From the NCBI RefSeq assembly GCF_000265405.1, contig NC_018010.1:682001-746000 (forward strand): DNA of 64,000 bases. Direction: 5' to 3'. This DNA comes from Belliella baltica DSM 15883. Its GTDB lineage: Bacteria; Bacteroidota; Bacteroidia; Cytophagales; Cyclobacteriaceae. A program made the position numbers and the translations under genes. The notes under the pieces are model-generated. The model searched no databases, was not told where the DNA came from, and saw only the letters and a program-made list of their open reading frames with translations. Shown here in pieces: positions 58,003-64,000 of this stretch. Numbering within the stretch: the stretch's first letter is position 1; each line of letters begins with the position of its first letter.

Positions 58003-59685
58003 TTACTTCAAAAACTTCCAAGAACTCCTAAAATCTCTCGGCAAATCCTCTTTCATCCTTGCCCTGAGGAGTTCAATCGGCATGTAATTTTGTGTAATGA
58101 AATAGTCGTGAAATTCCTTTTCGGTCATCTTTCCCCCTTCGACCATTTCTTGTCTCAATTGATAGACTTGAGTACCACCAATCATGTATGCCAATTGATA
58201 AAGCGGTCCGTAGCTTCCTTCAAAGGATCTGCGAACTTCTGCTTCTGCATTGGCTCTTTCGTGTCCAACTTTATCTACCAAAAAGTCTATACACTGCTGT
58301 GGTGTCCATTCTCCTAAGTGATATTTCAGTGAAAAAACAATTCTTGCTGCCCGATGCATTCTCCAAAAAAGCATTCCTACTTTATCTTCTACATTTCTAG
58401 GAAAATCCTTGTCCCAAAGATTGAACTCCCAATACAAAGTCCAACCTTCTACCCAAAACGGCGTGTTGAACATCCTTCTGTGAGGAAAATGACGCTGATT
58501 CATAAACTGCTGCAAATGATGGCCAGGGATCAATTCATGATGCACCACAGCTCTAGAGAAGTGTGGATTATTGCCACGCATACTCATCATCTTATCTTCA
58601 TGAGACATTTCAGAAGTAGGGTAAGAAATCAAAATCGACTCTCCTCCCAAAAAGAATGGACTTACTTTTTGCCTCTCGGCTGACATCATCGTTGTCCTCC
58701 AAGTTTCTTTTGCCATGTCAGGAATTGTGAGTAAATCGCGCTCCTCCACAAAATCGATGGCTTCATCAGCCATTTCGACCACCATCCCCGGCCATACTCC
58801 AGCTGGAACATATTGGTTTTTGACATGCTCCAAAGCTTTTCTCCAATCTTTACCAAAACCCAATTCCTCTGAGGCTTTGATCATCTCAGCTTCACACCAA
58901 GCATATTGTTTTTCGCCCTCTTTGATCAACTCCTCAGCCGTGTAGGGGATCATATTGTACTGCAATTCTTTTTCAATATTGATCTTGCCAATTGGCTTTC
59001 CTATAATTCCTGATCCATCATCCTTGACCACAGTATTTTCAAAGTGACTTTGAAGAAAACTAGAATAGGCTTTCAAAGTCTGATTCAGACTTTCCATAGG
59101 CTTTTTCATCCACCAAGTAAACTCCGGATCATAGTCAAAATAAAATCTATAAGCCTCATCTGTATTTCTCCTCAGCGATTCCACCACAGCTGCAGCAAGT
59201 TCTGCTTGTTGCCAAGATGTGTATGGCTTAGCCTTCTTTATCTGCTCCCATTTGTTTTTGGCAAGCCTTACTACTTGATCAAAAGTAGCCGCTAGCTCTT
59301 GTGCATTAGGCTTGATAGCTGCTCTTCTTTTTTGATAAAAATCCTCTAAAGGCTTTCCAAAATCCACAACATTTTTAACAGTTTTGAATTCCTCATAAGC
59401 TGATTGGTGAAAGTACTGTTGCTTCTCCAAGTAATTCTTGAAAATCTGGTAATCCAATTTCCCATCAAGAGAGTACCTCTCATATGGCATCGCCTGCAAT
59501 GCACTCAACCAATCAGAATATAGCTTATCAAATCTTTGAAAATATTCCTCTGAATTGGGGTTGTTATATTTTCTACTCAGCGCACTCGCATCTGCTTGAT
59601 AGCTGCTGATGGCATGATACAACTCGGTCGCAAAGGAAGTTTGGATAATCAAAAAACTGAAGAAGAGTAGAATTAGGTTTTTCAT
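58003..59685 (-). CDS. DUF885-family metallopeptidase (exported)
   Basis: About 560 residues starting MKNLILLFFSFLIIQTSFAT (signal peptide). The frame is open to 59826, but that extension is antisense to the remnant at 59.75-59.96 kb and is not family-like. The catalytic core has the gluzincin-like motif HHELIPGHHLQ (H-E-x-x-x-x-H), followed by EGWTLYWE, the third metal-ligand region. DUF885 members are metallopeptidases of uncertain substrate. The location should be periplasmic. Confidence 0.88.
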   Translation of the reverse strand: MKNLILLFFSFLIIQTSFATELYHAISSYQADASALSRKYNNPNSEEYFQRFDKLYSDWLSALQAMPYERYSLDGKLDYQIFKNYLEKQQYFHQSAYEEFKTVKNVVDFGKPLEDFYQKRRAAIKPNAQELAATFDQVVRLAKNKWEQIKKAKPYTSWQQAELAAAVVESLRRNTDEAYRFYFDYDPEFTWWMKKPMESLNQTLKAYSSFLQSHFENTVVKDDGSGIIGKPIGKINIEKELQYNMIPYTAEELIKEGEKQYAWCEAEMIKASEELGFGKDWRKALEHVKNQYVPAGVWPGMVVEMADEAIDFVEERDLLTIPDMAKETWRTTMMSAERQKVSPFFLGGESILISYPTSEMSHEDKMMSMRGNNPHFSRAVVHHELIPGHHLQQFMNQRHFPHRRMFNTPFWVEGWTLYWEFNLWDKDFPRNVEDKVGMLFWRMHRAARIVFSLKYHLGEWTPQQCIDFLVDKVGHERANAEAEVRRSFEGSYGPLYQLAYMIGGTQVYQLRQEMVEGGKMTEKEFHDYFITQNYMPIELLRARMKEDLPRDFRSSWKFLK

Positions 59686-59746
59686 ATTCAAATGATATTG
59701 GTGAATCTTAAATTGAAATATAATAGAAATAAAAATAGATATAAAG

Positions 59747-59962
59747 TTGAAATATGATAGATGGGTCAATAACCGATGGCTCGCTGCCGCGGAAATCAAA
59801 CTCAGTCTTTCTCCCAAATTGACCAAAGGGAGTTATTTGGCAATGGAAGATTTAGGCTTAGAAAAACTCTATATCATCACGCCAGGTATAGAAAAGTATG
59901 CCTACGAATCAAATATTGATGTGATTGGATTGCGAGATTTCCTGAACGAAATTATAAGATGA
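59747..59962 (+). pseudogene. Remnant of a DUF4143-type ATPase C-terminus
   Basis: From about 59783 the reading frame gives AAEIKLSLSPKLTKGSYLAM and then IDVIGLRDFLNEI. This pattern is the C-terminal nuclease-like end (E-[IV]-K, then V-x-x-L-x-x-[FL]-L) of the AAA/DUF4143 proteins common in Bacteroidota, which are about 380-400 residues long. Everything upstream of it is missing: the sequence before 59780 is a GAAATA-rich stretch. I take it as a decayed gene end, not a working gene. Confidence 0.6.
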
Positions 59963-59976
59963 TTTATATCAAAAAT

Positions 59977-60254
59977 ATGAAAAGAAAAATAATCTCTGAT
60001 AAAGAATGGTTAAATACTGAACATAGAAAAAAAAGAAATCAGAAATTAAACAGGCATTTTTAAGTGGCTTAATAGGTTTAATTATAATTGCTCTTGTTAT
60101 TTATTATCACAAAACAGCAGCAACAAAAAGTATTTCGGCAAGTATTAATGGCTACCAATATTGGATATATATATCAATTTTAGGAAGTACAGGACTAGCA
60201 CTTTTAATCAATTCAGTAATGAAAATTGGAGAAATTAAAAGAAAATATTATTGA
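59977..60254 (+). pseudogene. Two-helix small membrane protein interrupted at an A8 run
   Basis: From ATG 59977 the frame reads MKRKIISDKEWLNTEHRKK and ends at about 60063. One reading-frame step (-1) at the A8 run (60027-60034) gives KSEIKQAFLSGLIGLIIIAL, then SINGYQYWIYISILGSTGLA, ending RKYY at 60254. Joined, this is about 92 residues with two membrane helices. Options: a broken gene, a sequencing error in the homopolymer, or programmed -1 slippage at A-AAA-AAA. I do not recognise the family. Confidence 0.55.
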
Positions 60255-60267
60255 TTCAATTCTAGTC

Positions 60268-60314
60268 TTTATCCCTGCAAATCTAAAATTATATTTTAGA
60301 TTTGCAGGGATAAA
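60268..60314. terminator. Large perfect inverted repeat (22-base arms, 3-base loop)
   Basis: Arms 60268-60289 and 60293-60314 around TAT. It stands 14 bases beyond the small membrane frame and could be its terminator, though no T run follows the stem. The size and perfection also allow a repeat-element end. Confidence 0.55.
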
Positions 60315-60427
60315 TTCTTAGTTAAACTCCATAATTATCCTCTCAAAAAATCATGAATCGCTTTTCTTTCCTAAGTAAGAGCTTTATTACTGTTCTGGGT
60401 TCATAATATTTTTTTTATATTTCAATC

Positions 60428-61204
60428 ATGAAGTTCAAAATAGCTATTTTGGGTACTGGAAATGTCGCCAACCACTTGGTACCTGCTTTAGAAAATGCTG
60501 GTCACACTATTACCGAGATCTATGCGCGAGACATCAATGATGCAGAAAAACTAACAGAAAAAGTTTATGTAGCCGATGCCAAAAGTGACTTGGATTTTTC
60601 TGATAGTAAAGCGGAGATTTTTATTTTGGCTGTAAGTGATGCCGCCATCTCAGATCTTGCCGATGAAATCATCCTTCCTGAAGAGAGTATACTTGTTCAT
60701 ACTTCAGGTACCGTTCCCTTAAGCATGTTAGGTTATAGTTCAGCTTCATATACAGGGATCTTTTATCCTTTGCAAACCTTTTCTAAAGGGAGAGAAGTCG
60801 ATTTTGTAGATGTGCCTTTTTTGATAGAATCTGAGGATCAGGAAACTTTACAGAAATTAAAAAAACTAGCAAAAAGCCTTTCCCCAAGTGTTTTTGTAGT
60901 AAAATCAAAGGACAGATTAGCCTTACATGTTGCTGCTGTTTTCGCCAGTAATTTCACCAATCACATGATTCGTTTATCAGAAGAAATCATGGGAAGACAA
61001 GGTTTAGATTTTGAAATGCTTAAGCCTCTGATTATCGAATCAGTAAGCAAGAGCTTAGAGTTAGGTGCAAAAAGAGCCCAAACAGGTCCAGCCATTAGAG
61101 GCGATTATGGGACTTTAGACCACCATTTTCAATTTCTGAATTACAACGAGCAAGTAGCTGAAATATACCGTCTAATCTCTCAAGACATCATTGATGTGAA
61201 TTAA
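60428..61204 (+). CDS. Rossmann-fold/DUF2520 protein
   Basis: A 258-residue protein. The N-terminal Rossmann domain has IAILGTGNVANHLVPAL and the F420-NADP-reductase-like fold; the C-terminal DUF2520 domain (about 125-255) includes FYPLQTFSKG, AAVFASNFTNHMI and QTGPAIRGDYGTLDHH. Members look like NADP-dependent 2-hydroxyacid or ketopantoate-type oxidoreductases; the substrate is unknown. It stands alone between two hairpins. Confidence 0.88.
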   Translation: MKFKIAILGTGNVANHLVPALENAGHTITEIYARDINDAEKLTEKVYVADAKSDLDFSDSKAEIFILAVSDAAISDLADEIILPEESILVHTSGTVPLSMLGYSSASYTGIFYPLQTFSKGREVDFVDVPFLIESEDQETLQKLKKLAKSLSPSVFVVKSKDRLALHVAAVFASNFTNHMIRLSEEIMGRQGLDFEMLKPLIIESVSKSLELGAKRAQTGPAIRGDYGTLDHHFQFLNYNEQVAEIYRLISQDIIDVN

Positions 61205-61268
61205 AATTGTAAAATTTTAAGATTGAAAAATTAATTTCTTAGTGAATAGGATTTCACTTGGTATTAAA

Positions 61269-61315
61269 AAGAAAAACACACAATCTTACAACTATTAGAT
61301 TTGTGCGTTTTTCTT
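61269..61315. terminator. Hairpin between the DUF2520 and pirin genes
   Basis: Arms AAGAAAAACACACAATCT (61269-61286) and AGATTTGTGCGTTTTTCTT (61297-61315) with one mismatch and one bulge. It separates the convergent DUF2520 and pirin genes. Confidence 0.65.
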
Positions 61316-61329
61316 CAAAAATATAATTT

Positions 61330-62211
61330 TTACTCATGATCCCAAGAACCAAATTTACCTGCCTGATAATCTTGATAAGCTTGCATGATTTCTTGTTGGG
61401 TATTCATGACGAATGGTCCCTGAGCAACTATGGGTTCGTTGAACGGCTTGGCATGTCCCAAGATAATGATGGCATCTTCTGAAGCCTTAACAGATACACT
61501 TTCTCCATCATTATTGAATTCAACAAGATTTCTGAATGGAATCTTTTCTCCTTGGAGCTCGACAGAACCTTTGACGATGTAGAAGAATACATTTTCTTCT
61601 TGAGGAATTGACTTGGTGAATTTCCCTCCTGCTTTTAGATGAATTGTACTCAACATAATAGGTGAAATCGTTTCAAAGGAACCTTTTTGACCTTCCCATT
61701 CACCTGAAATTAATTGTACATTCACTTTATCTTCATCCAGTTTGAAGTGATTGATTTCATTTTTTTGTAAGCCGATATATTTGGGTTTTGTCATCTTATG
61801 TTTGGCAGGCAGATTTACCCAAAGTTGTAGTATTTCTAAGTCACCACCTTCTTTTTTGAACTTCTCAGAGCTGACTTCAGCATGGATCAAACCGCTACCA
61901 GCTGTCATCCATTGAATCCCTCCTGCTTCTATTACTGACTCGTGACCTCCTGAATCCTTGTGCATAATATCTCCTTCCAAGATAAAAGTCACCGTCTCCA
62001 TTCCTCTATGTGGATGGGGCCCAAAGGGCAAGCCATTGTTGTTTTTTGGATAAGTCTGATGTCCATGATGATTGAGAAAAATAAATGGATCAATCTGTCT
62101 GAGTTTGTGAGATGGCAACGGGTTATATGTTATCAAATCTGCAATCGGATGATAATCTGCCGCATGTATTGCTTTTCTTGTTTTCATAGTCATTTTTGTG
62201 TGTATATACAT
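61330..62211 (-). CDS. Pirin-family protein
   Basis: A 293-residue two-cupin protein. The N-terminal metal site has GPHPHRGMETVTF (two His) and GLIHAEVS (His and Glu). The C-terminal cupin is typical of pirins. Pirins act as redox sensors or quercetin dioxygenases; the role in this bacterium is unknown. The start may also be one of the Met residues at positions 7 or 9. Convergent with the DUF2520 gene. Confidence 0.92.
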   Translation of the reverse strand: MYIHTKMTMKTRKAIHAADYHPIADLITYNPLPSHKLRQIDPFIFLNHHGHQTYPKNNNGLPFGPHPHRGMETVTFILEGDIMHKDSGGHESVIEAGGIQWMTAGSGLIHAEVSSEKFKKEGGDLEILQLWVNLPAKHKMTKPKYIGLQKNEINHFKLDEDKVNVQLISGEWEGQKGSFETISPIMLSTIHLKAGGKFTKSIPQEENVFFYIVKGSVELQGEKIPFRNLVEFNNDGESVSVKASEDAIIILGHAKPFNEPIVAQGPFVMNTQQEIMQAYQDYQAGKFGSWDHE

Positions 62212-62249
62212 GTAATTGATATTTGACTAAAAATGTTCCATTTAGACAT

Positions 62250-62280
62250 AAAAAAAGCATTGAATGAATCATCCAATGCT
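62250..62280 (-). terminator. Terminator of the acyl-ACP desaturase gene
   Basis: On the minus strand AGCATTG (62280-62274) / CAATGCT (62262-62256) followed by a run of T (62256-62250), 20 bases after the desaturase stop codon. Confidence 0.75.
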
Positions 62281-62299
62281 ATCTTTTTTATTGTCATTT

Positions 62300-63301
62300 T
62301 TACTTTAACCATGCGAGTTGTACCTCGTCAGGGGCTTTCATCCTATCAGCAACTTTCATATATCTTTCACCTAAATTGGCAAGATAATCTTGAGCTTTTG
62401 AAGCGACATCATTCAAGCCTGTTAATTTTTCGATGTCCCATAGTTTCACCAGGTGATCTATGATTCTTGCATAATCCCAACCGGTATAAACACCAATTTT
62501 CTGAGTAATTGCTGAGAATTGATCAAACAAGGATGGGTTTGGGCTTCCTTTTCCCATCAATACTGCTGGCATGACAATCTGCTTACGCATCATTTTCTCA
62601 AATGCTAAAATTGCTCCATTAGGATCGATTTTGAAGATCTCAGACATAAAGCTTTTATATGCCTTTTCGTGCCTCGCTTCATCTCCTGCAATAGTCTTAC
62701 AAATCCTTGACAACACATCATCACCAGCTTTGTCAGCAAGTTTCCCCGTGTTTACGTGAGATACCTTTGTAGCTCTTTCTTGGAAAGAAGTATATATAAT
62801 GGCTTGATAAGGATCTTTTTCAGATTTTGGATCAAAACCATTGTAAATCAATCTATGTATGGTTTGCTCTACCTTTTTCATATCAGCTCTACCCGAGAGG
62901 TAAAGATATTTATTCAAAAGATCGCCATGTCTATTTTCTTCAGCTGTCCATGCCTTGGACCACCTTACCCATCCTGAAGGGCTTAGCAAGTTCCCTTCCT
63001 CATTGATGCCTTCCAAAAGATTGAAATAAGTTTGATAACTTGGAAGTGCCTCCTCAGTAATCATATTTCCAATCAAGGATGTAATTACAGTGTCAGGAAT
63101 TCCAGCTGCTCTTTCTTGAAGTAATTTTACTTGATCAAAAGCATCTAATTTCCCCATGTCAGGAAGAAAATCAGTAGGTTGCCAACAATCGTCTGGATCT
63201 ACAAGAACGTTATCCACAGCGTGACCGACGAAGCCATCAAGCTGACTGATGACTTCCATGTTTTTTTCTAATTCGTAATTGATATTCTCTGACTTGTTCA
63301 T
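62300..63301 (-). CDS. Acyl-[acyl-carrier-protein] desaturase
   Basis: About 333 residues starting MNKSENINYELEKNMEVI; the frame is open to 63322. It is a soluble di-iron desaturase with both E-x2-H sites: EENRH (121-125) and DEARH (207-211), plus the second-shell E in ITEEALPSY. It introduces a double bond into acyl-ACP, probably at position 9, giving unsaturated lipids under aerobic conditions. It stands alone and ends in a strong terminator. Confidence 0.94.
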   Translation of the reverse strand: MNKSENINYELEKNMEVISQLDGFVGHAVDNVLVDPDDCWQPTDFLPDMGKLDAFDQVKLLQERAAGIPDTVITSLIGNMITEEALPSYQTYFNLLEGINEEGNLLSPSGWVRWSKAWTAEENRHGDLLNKYLYLSGRADMKKVEQTIHRLIYNGFDPKSEKDPYQAIIYTSFQERATKVSHVNTGKLADKAGDDVLSRICKTIAGDEARHEKAYKSFMSEIFKIDPNGAILAFEKMMRKQIVMPAVLMGKGSPNPSLFDQFSAITQKIGVYTGWDYARIIDHLVKLWDIEKLTGLNDVASKAQDYLANLGERYMKVADRMKAPDEVQLAWLK

Positions 63302-63442
63302 ATTATAATCATTCAAAACCAAAGAATGACCTCTTAAAATTTATGTTCTCAAGGATCATTTTTGGATAATTGCATTATAAAGATAAGCACAAAATGGGGA
63401 AATTCGATGCTAGAAACTCGATTTCTAAATTGAGTTTATCCC

Positions 63443-64000
63443 TTAATAATTTAATTTATATGCTGCAACCTTATTCTTGAAGAAGGTAGGAACGAAAACT
63501 ATATTCTCCTCAGCCATATATCCAATATCAGCAGTATTAGACTCAGCGGCTGTAGTATCTAAAAGTTTTGTCTCTTGACCATTTTGGATAATATAAATCT
63601 CTCCCTGCCATCTGCTTGCTAGGAATGTATTTTCGTCTAAGATAATCAAGCCATCTCCGCCTGTAACAACTGAATTGATGATCTCAAAGCTACCCTCTGA
63701 ATTGTACTTTTTCAATCCTGCAGCATCTAGACCATATACCGTGCCGTCATTCCCAATTCTCAATCCATTGATACCTTCTTGTCCTTCTGCAAACAAACTT
63801 AGATTTCCATTTTCAAAAAGATGGATCTTTCCAGTATTCATATCAGAAAAATAAACTTTCCCTCCATCTGTATCTACGTCATTAAGAAATTGTGCACCTT
63901 CTACAGCAATCCTATTGCTAATTTGTGCTGTTTCTAGATCAATCTCTACCAACTCGTCAATATTGGTTACGTACAACTTGCCGTTACTAATCCCCATTCC
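63443..64000 (-). CDS. Secreted or periplasmic beta-propeller protein (partial)
   Basis: The gene is cut by the right edge; the frame is open beyond 64000. The visible 185 residues form repeated short strands with G-x-V-Y-x-x-D/N-like turns (GKLYVTNIDELVEIDLET, GKVYFSDMNTGKIH, GTVYGLDAAGL), which point to an SMP-30/NHL-type six-bladed propeller. The start and any signal peptide lie outside the window. The product may be a lactonase-like or structural protein. Confidence 0.75.
   Translation of the reverse strand, partial: GMGISNGKLYVTNIDELVEIDLETAQISNRIAVEGAQFLNDVDTDGGKVYFSDMNTGKIHLFENGNLSLFAEGQEGINGLRIGNDGTVYGLDAAGLKKYNSEGSFEIINSVVTGGDGLIILDENTFLASRWQGEIYIIQNGQETKLLDTTAAESNTADIGYMAEENIVFVPTFFKNKVAAYKLNY

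Larger units (their letters stand above)
59963..60427. other. 465-base gap holding a frameshifted small gene and a large inverted repeat
   Basis: Between the DUF4143 remnant and the DUF2520 gene I see no intact gene. The stretch contains the two-part membrane-protein frame (59977-60254) and a 47-base hairpin (60268-60314). The rest (60315-60427) is AT-rich; TATATTTC shortly before the start at 60428 is a weak promoter candidate. Confidence 0.55.

Noticed and set aside
59686..59826. N-terminal extension of the DUF885 protein by 47 residues
   Set aside because: It lacks family similarity, overlaps the antisense DUF4143 remnant, and hides a normal signal peptide that starts at 59685.

Overview
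The window is a stretch of AT-rich chromosome from a member of the phylum Bacteroidota. The gene families point to the order Cytophagales, probably near the Cyclobacteriaceae; the exact genus is my inference. The indicators are a complete gldK-gldL-gldM-gldN type IX secretion/gliding motor operon with a PorP/SprF-type gene, a PorW/SprE-type TPR lipoprotein, an F1Fo ATP synthase operon lacking atpD and atpC, lineage-typical families (DUF4271, DUF4834, DUF2061-CysH pair), and several TAnnTTTG promoter elements with very short leaders. I see no rRNA, tRNA, CRISPR array, prophage or insertion sequence. Most of the window is conserved core chromosome, with small accessory patches (two toxin-antitoxin pairs, gene debris near 59.7-60.3 kb, several short repeats).

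Layout. 1-2.8 kb: end of a NarL-type histidine kinase, its response regulator, a Gfo/Idh/MocA oxidoreductase and a small secreted protein, closed by a strong bidirectional terminator. 2.9-3.6 kb: a HigBA-like toxin-antitoxin pair with an operator palindrome over its promoter. 3.7-8.9 kb: RsmI-like methyltransferase, cysteine desulfurase, phosphoglucosamine mutase, a small cysteine-rich membrane protein, MazG and a YceI protein. 9.3-16.3 kb (minus): M23 peptidase - bactofilin - AtpZ - small membrane protein - atpB-E-F-H-A-G. 16.4-23.2 kb (plus): PorW/SprE lipoprotein, PBP1A, UvrC. 23.3-28.8 kb (minus): porP/sprF-like, gldK, gldL, gldM, gldN. 28.9-32.5 kb (minus): BamA/TamA-like barrel, DUF4271 membrane protein, HemD.

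32.7-42.1 kb: HemW, a DUF721/DciA-like protein, a DUF4197 lipoprotein (minus), a three-gene partner-switching module (PP2C phosphatase, STAS protein, HATPase), and three overlapping SurA/PpiC-type periplasmic folding genes. 42.2-46.6 kb (minus): DUF4834, a CarB that stops before the allosteric MGS domain, an unknown protein and a divergent peptide deformylase. 46.7-48.8 kb: ECF sigma factor, a membrane protein that is probably its anti-sigma factor, and a secreted protein. 48.9-49.5 kb: a second HigBA pair.

49.6-57.4 kb (minus) is an assimilatory sulfate reduction locus: Rrf2 regulator with four cysteines, DUF2061, APS-type CysH, CysD, CysN, a siroheme sulfite reductase with a C-terminal HEPN-like extension, and CobA and precorrin-2 dehydrogenase to make siroheme. 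57.5-64 kb: a small secreted protein, a DUF885 peptidase, an eroded DUF4143-type remnant, a frameshifted two-helix membrane protein, a 47-bp near-palindrome, a DUF2520 protein, a pirin, an acyl-ACP desaturase and the end of a beta-propeller protein.

No clearly novel multi-gene system stands out. The observations most worth testing are the HEPN-fused sulfite reductase, the coupling of the bactofilin/M23 cell-shape pair to the ATP synthase operon, the -1 frameshift at an A8 run in the small membrane gene, the apparently leaderless promoters, and the operator architecture of the toxin-antitoxin loci.
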